44,732 bases of DNA, taken from the NCBI GenBank assembly GCA_029245125.1, contig JAQWPZ010000255.1:1-44732 (forward strand), read 5' to 3'. The position numbers were made by a program, and so were the translations under genes. The notes below the pieces were generated by a model, which was given only the letters and a program-made list of their open reading frames with translations, was not told where the DNA came from and did not search any database. Origin of the DNA: Rubripirellula sp. (lineage in GTDB: Bacteria > Planctomycetota > Planctomycetia > Pirellulales > Pirellulaceae). Positions 24,663-34,521 of the stretch are shown here, in pieces (within the stretch, counting starts at the first letter, position 1; the number at the start of each line of letters is the position of its first letter).

Positions 24663-26378
24663 TCAATACCGGGTTTGGAATTGAGCGTAGAAGAAGTCCG
24701 CGTCTTTATCCCCGTTCGCAGGACCAATGCCTGCCGGATCGTAGTAGTCACCACCAAAGAAGTGCGAGTAGCCCAGCAAGACGTTATCACGCGGGCTGAG
24801 ATTGATGTTAAACAGAACATCAATCTCATGGCCGAGTTCACGGTCCTGAGCAGGTACGCCTCCCAAGTTGTACGGAATCATTGCCAAGTTGTACGGCAGC
24901 GTATTCTCAGCCAACATGAGATAGTGATACCAAACCAGCACATTGACTTTGTCGGTGATTGGTGTAATCACCTGAGTGCTAAGATCGTGCAAGTTCCGTC
25001 GCCCAAACAAGTCCATGAACCCGTTGTATTTGTGGGCCAATGGGAACAGATGGTGATACCCGTTGTCACCAATCGAAACATCGGCAAAGTTTTTCTCACC
25101 CGACGCGTAGTCGTACCACGCCCAGACAGTCGGTTGGAAATTACGACAGTCAAGCTTTCGCCCCAAACCTAAGGTGACAAAACCTGCTGAATGGTCGGTG
25201 CCGTTATTGTTCTTTCCAAACTGGTAGGCTCCTTCAAAATCATAGAGCATGCCGCCACTTGTTTTTCCGTCCGTCCTTCCGCCAACCGTGTGAAAAGTAA
25301 AGTCACGATTGAGAATCGGATTCGCGGATACATTGTCACTGTTGTAGCCCAGGTAATATGCGGCAACGGATCCACCACCCGCCTTCTTCATCGTGGCATA
25401 AGCACCAAAGAAATCTTCTTTTTCGTCGCTGCGGTCTTCACCCTTCGGGTTCACTCGGACAGGTCTCGTCCAAAATGCATCTAACGACAAATCGTTATTT
25501 TTGTATAACGCCCGAACACCTTCAAAGGTCCGCCGTGTATTCGCCCAATCAAGCGGTGAAATCGTCCGCTGAGCGCTGTAAAGCATTTCCTGGCGGCCGA
25601 TTCTGGCGATCAATGAAGTGTCGCCACACTCAAAGAGTTTTAGATCGACGAATAGATTGAGAATGTCAAAATCATTCTCTTCGATGATCAACGGCTGAAA
25701 GTTTTCGCCTGATGAATTCGCGTCAAGGATTTCACCATAAATGCGAACATCATCGGTCATTTTCCAATCCGCGTAAAACCGCTGACGAAACAACAAGAAG
25801 CTGTCGTCATTGCCAGTCAGTCCATTCGGTCCACGGAAATTTCGTTCGTCTTGGTAGCGAAAGCGTGTTTCACCCCCCAGGCTAATCGTCCCAAACCGGG
25901 TTCTCATATTCTTCAGCGATTCGCCACAAAAACTCGGGCCGGTGTAACACGGATCGCACAAATACGAAAAGTTGTTCGCGTAGAAGACTCCAGCATAAGC
26001 CGACTTCATCGCCTTCGTTGCAGATTGCTTGTCAGCCTTGGTGCAACATTTCGTCGTGCAGCAATCGCATTGGCTACTTAAAACGATGGCTTCAGAAGGA
26101 ACCTCTGCTTGTGAATCAGCATCGGGGTTGTCACTGATGGCATTCTCAACAGATTGCGAGGTTGCCAGAGTCGATTCCTCAAGCGGCAGGTCACTCGGTG
26201 AGGCCTGCTCTTGCGTGCTGGCAAGATGCACAACCGTTTCGACAAGTTGCGTTTCATCCGCTACTGCGATGCTGGGACTTAATAACGAAACGGCTGCTGA
26301 TTGGGCGAGTATCGCCACCGCCAATCGAAATTGGCTTGAAGAAAAACGTTGCACCACATCACTCCCTTGATCATGCAT
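24663..26378 (-). CDS. Outer-membrane porin, alginate-export (PF13372-like) type
   Basis: 571 aa, signal peptide within residues 1-40 (LAVAILAQSAAV, cleavage near ADE), then a Cys-rich linker (QCDCCTTKCCTKAD, about 105-118) and a beta-barrel of about 400 residues with alternating strands ending in aromatic YAQFQTRY. The segment GRQEMLYSAQRTISPLDW is typical of alginate-export-type barrels. ATG 26378 is used; the frame is open to 26513 but the extra 45 residues precede the signal peptide. In the nitrate cluster it could admit nitrate or nitrite (inference); such barrels are abundant in planctomycetes. Transcribed leftwards, with its own terminator. Confidence 0.85.
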   Translation of the reverse strand: MHDQGSDVVQRFSSSQFRLAVAILAQSAAVSLLSPSIAVADETQLVETVVHLASTQEQASPSDLPLEESTLATSQSVENAISDNPDADSQAEVPSEAIVLSSQCDCCTTKCCTKADKQSATKAMKSAYAGVFYANNFSYLCDPCYTGPSFCGESLKNMRTRFGTISLGGETRFRYQDERNFRGPNGLTGNDDSFLLFRQRFYADWKMTDDVRIYGEILDANSSGENFQPLIIEENDFDILNLFVDLKLFECGDTSLIARIGRQEMLYSAQRTISPLDWANTRRTFEGVRALYKNNDLSLDAFWTRPVRVNPKGEDRSDEKEDFFGAYATMKKAGGGSVAAYYLGYNSDNVSANPILNRDFTFHTVGGRTDGKTSGGMLYDFEGAYQFGKNNNGTDHSAGFVTLGLGRKLDCRNFQPTVWAWYDYASGEKNFADVSIGDNGYHHLFPLAHKYNGFMDLFGRRNLHDLSTQVITPITDKVNVLVWYHYLMLAENTLPYNLAMIPYNLGGVPAQDRELGHEIDVLFNINLSPRDNVLLGYSHFFGGDYYDPAGIGPANGDKDADFFYAQFQTRY

Positions 26379-27189
26379 TGCAAAACTTTTGAGTAGCGAA
26401 CTTCGCGAAGAGTATCCGCAGATCCATGTTGCTACGTTTAAATTCGGACTGTTCAGATATCGTCCAAACACGATGAAGAAGGGTTGCCCAAACAAACCAA
26501 GCAAAGGCTTCATTGTGAATTTTCCGGTGGAAAACGAATAATCGCGACAACCGGAACAAATTCAATTTTGGTCTCATCGAGAACTTGACGAATTCTTTTT
26601 GCTTGCGTCTTTTTTATTGCGAAGGTCGTCCCCGCAAAGACCGAAGCCTGTCGGAAAATCATCTGCCCCCCAACAAGTCTGCCCCCAACGAATCGGCGGA
26701 ATACGAACTTGCCACACCGGGAATTGAGTCTGCCAAAACGATAAATCAATTGATTTCGAGCGACTGATTGAACGCCAAGATGGATTGATTACCGTGACAA
26801 TTTTCAAATGGCCCTGATCAAATCGCCCGAATTAGCCACTTGACGGAAGTTGGCCGCGAAAGACCAGGGGATCGCCAACGCTAACCGGGCAAAAATGGAG
26901 CGCAAGTCCGGACAGCAGCAAATGAAAAACAACTAAACCTGCACTGAACACCGATCGGTTACCGTACATCGGTTAGCCAATCTTTTCGATTTTGTCTGCG
27001 TTTTCCCAAACGGTCGTTCCAATGCTGGTCAAAATTCTCCGGCGACGGCAACAGGAAAGACACGGCGCGGCCCTCGTTCTCGCACCTTTGTTTTATCGTT
27101 CGTCCCCCACTCGACCACCCTGAACAAGCGGAGATGATTAGAATTTAGCGACAACAATGATGTCCCACTTCCAACCTGGACAATGAACG
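26379..27189. other. Intergenic region, divergent promoters
   Basis: 811 bases between the divergent porin and ThuA genes. It should hold both promoters. I see no gene, RNA or strong inverted repeat; ORFs are short and unsupported. Confidence 0.5.
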
Positions 27190-28872
27190 ATGAGCCGCAG
27201 CCCGAAAGTCCTATCCACCCTCGCTTTATCGCTTTTATTCGCCCTGATTACAGAATCTGCGTTCGCTCAGCAGTGGTTGACCTATCCCCCCAGTCAACCG
27301 CCCGGTCGGGGCAAGAAAATTGTTCTCATTGCGGCCGAGGAATCGTATCGCTCCGAGCTTTCCATGCCATTGATGGCACGGATTTTGGCCGCGCAGGGAT
27401 TCGATTGCACCGTGCTGTTTGCCATCGACTCCAAAACCGGCACGATCGATCCGCGCGTGAAAAATAATATCCCAGGGTTGGAGATGCTCGATTCCGCGGA
27501 CCTGTTGATCGCATTCATGCGATGGCGTGAGCTTCCGGACGAACAGATGAAACACCTTGTCGACTATACCGAATCGGGAAAACCGATTATCGGTATTCGG
27601 AATGCGACACATCCCTTTCGTTACACCACTGGATCGCAAAGCCCCTATGCGAAATATGATTCCAGCAGTAAGTCACCCTTGGGCGGCTGGGGACGCGAGG
27701 TACTCGGCGAAACGTGGGTCTCCCATTACGGCAAGAATTTAGTCGAGAGCACGCAGTGTGATGTGATTAACTTCGCTGCCAGTCATCCCATTTTCCGTGG
27801 TACACGACGAAGTTTTTGGATCCCAGATGATGTCTATGGAATCAGTGAAACGCTATCGGGCGACAGCGAACCACTACTGCTGGGTCAGCCCCTGGTCGGT
27901 TGGTCTCCGGACGACGCCGCGGTAGCGACGAAGAAACCTGTTCCGATTGCATGGACAAAAACCTACACGGGATCAAAGGGCAAGGCTGCCCGAATTTTTA
28001 CAACCACGATGGGACACGGCGATGCATTCAAGATAGATGATTTCCGCAGGATGCTGGTCAACGCAAGTTACTGGTGCATGGAACTGGAAGACCAAATTAC
28101 ACCTCATTTGAATGTTGCCATCAATGGAATTTTTGATCCTGGACCGGCAGGCGTTAAGGGACTCAAGTTAGGGGTCAAGCCAGTGGATGACTCGTTTCGG
28201 CGAACGCAGAACGAGAAGGATGTTCCTGTTGTCACCAAGCGAATCATTGAAGACCCGACTGGCTGGCGTACGCTGACTGCCGCTGATTTCTCCAAAGTCA
28301 ATAGTGCCGACGAAACGTGGAGTTGGCGTGAGGGAGTGCTGCACTGCACCGGCAAGCCGGTCAGCGTCATACGAACGAATGATCAGTATCGGAATTTTGA
28401 ATTAGTGGTCGAATGGATGCACGAAAAACCAACGGGAAACAGTGGCGTGTTTGTTTGGACCACCCCGGCATCCATCGAGCGACTCACCAAAGCCGGAAAG
28501 CCCGGCTTACCACAAGGTATCGAAGTCCAAGTTCTTGATCATCAGTTTACAGAGATGATGAAATCTCGCGGAGCAAAGACTGATTGGTTTGGCACCAATG
28601 GCGATGTTTTCCCTGTCGGAGTCAAGATGACTCCATTTCCACCACTGTCCCCCAACGGTAATCGGAGCTACCCGCGACGTCACATGGCAAATGGGCATGG
28701 GCACTGGAACCAATATTACATCCGTGCCCAAAACGGTGAAGTTCGCTTATGGGTCAACGGCGTCGAAGTGTCCGGGGGCAGCGGTTGCGACCCGAGTGAA
28801 GGTTATCTGTGCTTTGAAAGCGAGGGTTCCCCAATCCAATTCCGCAACATACGCGTGAAGGAGTTGCCCTAG
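27190..28872 (+). CDS. Secreted ThuA-like/DUF1080 two-domain protein
   Basis: 560 aa, signal peptide 1-26 (SAFAQQ). Residues 37-300 form a ThuA-like trehalose-utilisation domain (KIVLIAAEESYRSE; DLLIAFMRWRELP; GKPIIGIRNATHPF; FTTTMGHGDAF). Residues 355-560 form DUF1080 (3-keto-disaccharide hydrolase fold), recognisable by WMHEKPTGNSGVFVW, LPQGIEVQVLDH and the end GYLCFESEGSPIQFRNIRVK. Such proteins are expanded in planctomycetes and take part in sugar degradation, often as glycoside-acting enzymes. Monocistronic by position. The domain assignment is firm, substrate unknown. Confidence 0.92.
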   Translation: MSRSPKVLSTLALSLLFALITESAFAQQWLTYPPSQPPGRGKKIVLIAAEESYRSELSMPLMARILAAQGFDCTVLFAIDSKTGTIDPRVKNNIPGLEMLDSADLLIAFMRWRELPDEQMKHLVDYTESGKPIIGIRNATHPFRYTTGSQSPYAKYDSSSKSPLGGWGREVLGETWVSHYGKNLVESTQCDVINFAASHPIFRGTRRSFWIPDDVYGISETLSGDSEPLLLGQPLVGWSPDDAAVATKKPVPIAWTKTYTGSKGKAARIFTTTMGHGDAFKIDDFRRMLVNASYWCMELEDQITPHLNVAINGIFDPGPAGVKGLKLGVKPVDDSFRRTQNEKDVPVVTKRIIEDPTGWRTLTAADFSKVNSADETWSWREGVLHCTGKPVSVIRTNDQYRNFELVVEWMHEKPTGNSGVFVWTTPASIERLTKAGKPGLPQGIEVQVLDHQFTEMMKSRGAKTDWFGTNGDVFPVGVKMTPFPPLSPNGNRSYPRRHMANGHGHWNQYYIRAQNGEVRLWVNGVEVSGGSGCDPSEGYLCFESEGSPIQFRNIRVKELP

Positions 28873-29273
28873 CGACCAGATTTGATTCACCATCCGCCAG
28901 CGGTACTTTTACCACACGCCAACGATTTCCATTCAGGGGACGAATTTCAGCAAACTGGAATTCCTACGAATGCAGAAAACGGCGAGAGGATCAACCGTCC
29001 CACGAAATGATTCGACGCTCGAATGAATCAATCCGAGGTGCGATTCAATCAAACGGTGGCGTCTAGAAAATTACCGCCAGCTTTGAACAAAGTGGGACAA
29101 GAGCAGACGTATCCACAAGCAAGTTCGCCCTACAGTTCGTAAACGCCGAACTGCAGGACGAGATTCATCCTTGCTGTTTGCTTCGCCAGCTTTCTAAACC
29201 AGAAATACGCTCCCAGGCATCACATGCCGTCACACCACTCATCACTCAATCTGGCAAATACCCTCCGCGAAAA
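28873..29273. other. Intergenic region between convergent genes
   Basis: 401 bases between the convergent ThuA/DUF1080 gene and the minus-strand hypothetical gene. I see nothing recognisable and no clear terminator with a U-run. Confidence 0.5.
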
Positions 29274-30395
29274 CTACCTTCGTCGCTTGGTTGATGACTG
29301 CTTTCGGGCGGCGGACGCCTTTGCTTTACGCTCGGCGTACGCGACTTTACGTTCGACTAACTGCTCGACGCGAGAGGAGTGAATCACGTACAAGGCAGGG
29401 TCGTCGATGGCGAATGGTGTCGACCAAGTCTGGCCATTATTTCGATTGCAGATATTGAAGAAGAAAGAATTCAAGCGTTCAGCTCGGTAGCCATAAGGAT
29501 ACTGACTCGATAAGTGATCCTGCATCGTAAGATCTTCGATGCCCGGCTTCGCAAAGTAGTGAATTTTCCCATCGGCACTGACTGACATCCCAAAGGTCCA
29601 CCACCCGAATTGCTCGACCGGAATCTGCTTCGACGGAAAATCACCCCCACGGGTGTTACTGCGAATCGTTAAAAACGCAGAGTCTTGATCGACTCCGCGA
29701 TTCGTCTCGCTCTTGAAATGCACCCAGATTCCGGGCCAGTAGGGCTCCGTTTTCATTTGCGTACCAATCGCAAAGAGTCCCTCGCGAGGTTTCTCGGCAG
29801 TCGTCCGAACCCCCAAACGAATACCGAAGTGGGGACCGGTGCGATTCTCCCACAAAGAGGCTTCCGGCAAAAAGACTCGCACCACACAGTTCGGCAATTC
29901 CTCAGCGCGAATCGTCGTACCGATTCGGTTGTTGATGTTCATAATCAAGTCATCTTGTTGAACATCGTTTGTATTTCGTCCAGGGATCCCAGACCGCAGC
30001 GTGGAAATTTGCAAAGATTGCGTGCTGCCTACCAAACCGTTTCTTGGTGTCGGAATCACCTTCAACACGTCGGGCTGCCCACGCATCGGCCCTTCGCTCC
30101 AGCGACGATTGACCGAATACGCCATAGGGCCATAGGTGCGTTCATTGAGTTCACTTGAACTCTTAGGCATGTTGTGTACGAACCGCCAATCCGTGGATTC
30201 AAAATCGTCACCCACGTAATCGATCTTCTTTCCCGTTCCCGGCACTGGGACCTGCGAGGATGAGACCTGGGAGTAACTACGACCGGGGTATTGAGCCGAA
30301 ACGACTGGCACCCCAAATCCCGTGTGTAACAGCAGCGTGCCAACCAATATCGTGGCCGCATCAATTCTTGATAAATTTCGCATGAACGCATCCAT
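29274..30395 (-). CDS. Secreted planctomycete hypothetical protein
   Basis: 373 aa, not recognised. ATG 30395 gives a signal peptide (SRIDAATILVGTLLL, cleavage near VSAQ); the frame is open back to 30599 but that part is unlike a leader. The middle is rich in beta-strands and aromatic residues (WTFGMSVSADGKIHYFAKPG, FFFNICNRNN) and suggests a jelly-roll or concanavalin-like fold, which often binds sugars. The C-terminus is a strongly basic tail (KAKASAARKQSSTKRRR), unusual for an exported protein and possibly involved in anchoring. No enzymatic motif seen. Confidence 0.8.
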   Translation of the reverse strand: MDAFMRNLSRIDAATILVGTLLLHTGFGVPVVSAQYPGRSYSQVSSSQVPVPGTGKKIDYVGDDFESTDWRFVHNMPKSSSELNERTYGPMAYSVNRRWSEGPMRGQPDVLKVIPTPRNGLVGSTQSLQISTLRSGIPGRNTNDVQQDDLIMNINNRIGTTIRAEELPNCVVRVFLPEASLWENRTGPHFGIRLGVRTTAEKPREGLFAIGTQMKTEPYWPGIWVHFKSETNRGVDQDSAFLTIRSNTRGGDFPSKQIPVEQFGWWTFGMSVSADGKIHYFAKPGIEDLTMQDHLSSQYPYGYRAERLNSFFFNICNRNNGQTWSTPFAIDDPALYVIHSSRVEQLVERKVAYAERKAKASAARKQSSTKRRR

Positions 30396-31171
30396 TCGTA
30401 ATACGGAAAGCTGAGCAACGATCAGCTGACGTTTCTTATCGGATGCGAATTGAAATCGCCCCAGTCCGTCAAACCTGTTCAGCCCAACAATTCCATGAAG
30501 CCGGATGCTGAGTCGCCGGATTGGACATGATGTGTCGGTTACTCCGGCAGCGATCAAAAACGTAACCGCAACAAAAAACCCCGCAGCCGCAGACTGCACC
30601 AGCTAAAACTCGATCAGTTTCACTGCCTGGGGAGTATCTCCACAAAATTCAACCCAGCGAAAATTCGCAAAGCGGGAAGCGTGATGTGCCTGAATCATTT
30701 GCTTCTGCAAAGCAGTGAAACGTAGCGACTGGGATGTAGACGTCACCTGATTCGAACGCTGCAATTGCAGATCCGACCCCACAAGCCAAGCGCCTAAATG
30801 CAGAACTGCCTTAGTCTTCTCAAAACCAGTGCCAACCGATTATCCAACCTGATTCTGCGGGAACTGCAAAAACGTGTGACGGAGTATCGCCATCATCAAT
30901 CGAACGAAATCACCCCGAAACCGTTTTCGGGCAACGAACAGAGGCAGCCTCGAGCTAAAGAGATCAATTGACGACCGCAGGCAACGATAAACTCAAGGGC
31001 GGAGTGACCGCGATAGCGGTTGCAGCGCCCGCCACCCGCAGCACCCAAAACGCGACATCCTAGACGCACGCAACCTCCGATCAGCTCGGCTTGGCAGCAT
31101 CCGCGATCGACCAAACCAAACAACGCTGCCTGTTGCACCATTGATTAATTGAATCACTGAGTCGGCAAAAC
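30396..31171. other. Intergenic region
   Basis: 776 bases between two minus-strand genes. No gene, RNA or repeat identified. ORFs are short and compositionally non-coding. Confidence 0.5.
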
Positions 31172-32890
31172 TCAATCGATGCTGCTGGTTGAGAATCGTA
31201 CGGTGCGGATAAAACTATACCCACCGACCAAGAATACCACCGTGACGATCGCACCAAAAACCAACGCTGTGATGAAGAATAATACCGCTTCTTTGTAAGC
31301 AGCATCAACTCGCTTCATGGAATACCCCTTCAGCGTAGCAGAAAAATCCTTCATCCCTTTTTGATAAGCCTTCTTTTGAGTCAGGTAAGTCTCGCTGGTT
31401 AGCAAATCCAAAGCCTCTGCTCGGTTTTCCTGAGCGACCGCCTCGAATGCACGCGTTTCAATTTGTATCAATTCTTCATTCGCTGTGTTCACTTCATCAA
31501 GACCTGCCTTTGCATCAGGCACAAGCGAAACCGCTTCATCGATACTCGCGAGCAATTCACGCTCATGCTCCTTATAGCGTTTTCGCCACATTTCATCAAA
31601 GGTTAGCGTGGCAAGCAGACAAGAATTCGTAAGTACTTCGTCATCGTACAAAATGATGCCACGCAATTCTTGGACCCGCATGTCGCGTTCCTGAATCGTC
31701 TTGATGATGCGATTATTTCGGTATGCCATCGCGGCGAAGGTTGCTGACAGGATCGCCAGCATCAAAACGCTAACGCCAGCAACAAGCGAAGGTAACGGAT
31801 TGCGTCGCGTCCAAGAAATGATCTGCTCGTAAGGCGTGGAAGCACGAGCAAGAATTGGTTCACCATTCAGAAAGCGTCGAAGATCAGCGGCGAGTTCTGC
31901 ACAGCTTGAGTAGCGATTGGAAGCCGACTTTTGCAGACACTTCAAGCAGATCGTATCCAAATCTTGCGGACAGGAAGGATTCAAGCGACGAATAGGAACA
32001 ACGTCTCCTTCGATCACCAAATTGAGTGTTTCAATGACACTCGCGCCTTGAAAAGGTGGTTGGCCAGATAACAGCGAATAGAGAATTGCGCCGATCGCAT
32101 AAATGTCCGTGGCATGATCCGTTTGCCCGCTCTTACCGCTTGCCTGCTCGGGTGACATGTAGCCCAAGCTTCCCATCACCATTCCAGTACGGGTATGGCC
32201 TTTGTCCTCATCTAATTTTTTTGCTAAGCCAAAGTCAACAACTTTGGGGGCTCCTGCGGAATCAAAGAGAATGTTACCTGGCTTCAAATCTCGATGGATG
32301 ACGCCCTCACTATGCGAATGTTCCATCGCATCAGCGATACTCACAACAAGCCGGGCAGATTCTTGCGGCGAAGGACTATTTCCGCGTAAGAGATCCGAGA
32401 GGCATCCGCCAGAGCAGTATTCCAACGCGATAAATGGACGACCATCCTGTTCGCCAATTTCATACACTTGGACGATGTTCGGATGTTTCAATCTGGCAAC
32501 GGCTTCAGCCTCGGTTTGGAATCGCTCGAGTTCGCTATTGCCCGCATGTCCGCCGGCAAGGATCACCTTCAGTGCGACGGTTCGCTTGAGACGCATATCG
32601 CGTGCCTCATAGACGACTCCCATTCCTCCCCGACCAAGTTCCGCCACAATCTCGTATGAAGCGATCTGCTTCGGCGCAGGGCTTTCAATTCCCTGCCGGG
32701 CGGGCTTTGTGACCTCCTTGGACAAACCTTCCTTGACACGAATGGTTTCTAACTCAAACGTACTGTCATTCTCTGGGAAAAACGCCGCTGTCTCACTGAC
32801 TTCGTCGTCTGCGCGTTCTTTCGATCGTTTCGCAGCTTCGCCATCAGTTGTATCAGGCGACTCATCAGCAGGTTTGTCATCGGTCGGCAT
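31172..32890 (-). CDS. Membrane Ser/Thr protein kinase with 4HB-like sensor
   Basis: Hanks-type kinase, 572 aa. Residues 80-340 are the kinase domain: glycine loop GRGGMG (86-91), Lys108, HRDLKPGN (199-206), DFG (219-221) and SPEQA (246-250). Two membrane helices (about 367-389 and 535-558) bracket a helical extracytoplasmic domain (390-530) with the pattern of four-helix-bundle chemoreceptor sensors (IETRAFEAVAQENRAEALDL then YLTQKKAYQ). The order kinase-TM-sensor-TM makes it a receptor kinase with a small C-terminal cytosolic tail. Acidic N-terminal 75 residues are low complexity. ATG 32890 has AGGATC upstream. Ligand unknown. Confidence 0.92.
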   Translation of the reverse strand: MPTDDKPADESPDTTDGEAAKRSKERADDEVSETAAFFPENDSTFELETIRVKEGLSKEVTKPARQGIESPAPKQIASYEIVAELGRGGMGVVYEARDMRLKRTVALKVILAGGHAGNSELERFQTEAEAVARLKHPNIVQVYEIGEQDGRPFIALEYCSGGCLSDLLRGNSPSPQESARLVVSIADAMEHSHSEGVIHRDLKPGNILFDSAGAPKVVDFGLAKKLDEDKGHTRTGMVMGSLGYMSPEQASGKSGQTDHATDIYAIGAILYSLLSGQPPFQGASVIETLNLVIEGDVVPIRRLNPSCPQDLDTICLKCLQKSASNRYSSCAELAADLRRFLNGEPILARASTPYEQIISWTRRNPLPSLVAGVSVLMLAILSATFAAMAYRNNRIIKTIQERDMRVQELRGIILYDDEVLTNSCLLATLTFDEMWRKRYKEHERELLASIDEAVSLVPDAKAGLDEVNTANEELIQIETRAFEAVAQENRAEALDLLTSETYLTQKKAYQKGMKDFSATLKGYSMKRVDAAYKEAVLFFITALVFGAIVTVVFLVGGYSFIRTVRFSTSSID

Positions 32891-33801
32891 CTTGGCAGAT
32901 CCTGTTATTTAAATCGCGCGAGGGATGCGTGACGGAACGGATTTTCGAAACGGGTGGCGGTGCAAGACTGCGACTACAGTCCACCATCCGCGTCTCGAGC
33001 AGGCAAAACCCGACGCTCTGTCGTAGCTGCGTCACGGAAAGCTCATAAGCACATTGTTCCTGTTGTTGCAAGCGAAACACCAGGACGCCGTTTCAGGGAA
33101 CATTCACAACAACAGCGTGAAACCCGTCATTTCTTGCCCGGAACAATCACGAGTATGGCAGATCATGGACCGTTCAAATCCAATGAAATCGCCCGTGAAA
33201 ACCTGCAAAACAAACACGTCCGCAATGTGCCTTCACCCCTCAACACAGCCATCCAACGGTACCCCTGGCATAAGCTTACGTCAATGATATTGCAGGTTGA
33301 TTGACGCCGTCATTTGCCAAACCGGGGATGGTATAAGCTCAGCCAGACCCATCCCCTCACAATTTTGCAAACAGCAGACCGCAGTCCTGAATTCCTTCCG
33401 GTCCCCAATTCCCTCCGCATCCGAAATCCGCTGCAACAAGGAACCCAGCGACGCTGTTCCGGCAAGCGGATTGAGCCGAAATTGGATTTCGCTTGGTCCT
33501 GCCTACGAAGATCCGCCATTCTTCATTTTGATAACTGGATGCAAGCACGAGGAGATCACTCACACTGAAACAAACCGCCTTCCCTTTCGCTTCAACGCAA
33601 CAAAACCCCACGCACCAAATTCTGCCCCACGCAGATTCAAAGTCGGGGATCGCCGCGGCCAGACGCCTGGTTCACTGATTTCTCGCATCGGCCCGCACCG
33701 ATGATAGCAACCAAAAACACGAACCGATCAACCTCGCATGTTCAGGAATAGCTCGCACGTGATTCACAAGGGCTGAATCAATGAAGGCTGAAAAACAAGC
33801 C
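32891..33801. other. Intergenic region
   Basis: 911 bases between two minus-strand genes. ORFs of up to 135 codons occur on the plus strand, but none has a ribosome binding site, a signal peptide or recognisable motif. No RNA gene identified. Confidence 0.5.
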
Positions 33802-34407
33802 TCAAGAATGGTGACCAATTTCGCCAACTCTCGTTTGCAGCCGCTTGACGCGAGTTGCCAAAAACACAAGCAAGCAACCGATCAGCAACGCGCCGAACCC
33901 GATCAACCATGAAATTGTCACCACCCCCGACGTTGGCCAGAACACAAACACTAAGCCAATCGCGGCCATCACGCCACCAATGGAAAGAGTCAAGCCACGG
34001 GCTCCGTCGTCATCACTCGTCTTGAAGGCTGCCAAGAAGAGACCGGCACCTTGCAACGCCAACCAGACACCGACCAGAACCAAGAAAATCTTCGCGCTAA
34101 CTCCAGACCACAGCAACAAGACGAGCCCGATTGCCAGACTCGCAATCGCTTGCAGCAATGGTGATGTCTTATCACCGCTGCGGTGGGCACTGATCCCACC
34201 AATGACGCCGTCAATTAATAAATAGCCACCGAGAAGCTTCACCATCATGCCGACAGTCTTCTCAGGCCAAACAAACGCGCAAGCCGCGAGCAAAAGCGCC
34301 AACAAACCACGCAACAAGATTGCCCACCAAATTTCTCCCAACTTCGAATTCACTCGCTGTTTCGCGTTCGCGCCAGCCTCTGCCACACGCTGCTGTTTAT
34401 CAGACAT
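33802..34407 (-). CDS. HdeD family membrane protein
   Basis: 201 aa with six hydrophobic segments (for example WAILLRGLLALLLAACAFVWP, 28-48, and the repeated hydrophobic helices to residue 185), matching DUF308/HdeD proteins, linked to acid stress in enteric bacteria. The N-terminus (MSDKQQRVAEAGANAKQRVNSK) is a soluble charged segment. AAGG and GAGGAG precede the ATG. It is followed by the divergently unrelated gap and lies upstream of, and in the same direction as, nothing tightly linked; mscS begins over 1.6 kb away. Role beyond membrane stress protection is not readable. Confidence 0.85.
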   Translation of the reverse strand: MSDKQQRVAEAGANAKQRVNSKLGEIWWAILLRGLLALLLAACAFVWPEKTVGMMVKLLGGYLLIDGVIGGISAHRSGDKTSPLLQAIASLAIGLVLLLWSGVSAKIFLVLVGVWLALQGAGLFLAAFKTSDDDGARGLTLSIGGVMAAIGLVFVFWPTSGVVTISWLIGFGALLIGCLLVFLATRVKRLQTRVGEIGHHS

Positions 34408-34521
34408 ACCTTACTAGTCTCCTCATCCCAACTGGTGATTCAATTCGCTTGTCAACATTCACTAAAATCAGTGCCGCTCGTTAGATCAACATCTAAATAA
34501 GCCACGCGAAGCCGCGTCGGT

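Noticed and set aside
33297-33704. 135-codon ORF in the kinase-hdeD gap
   Set aside because: No ribosome binding site or motif and composition like non-coding DNA.
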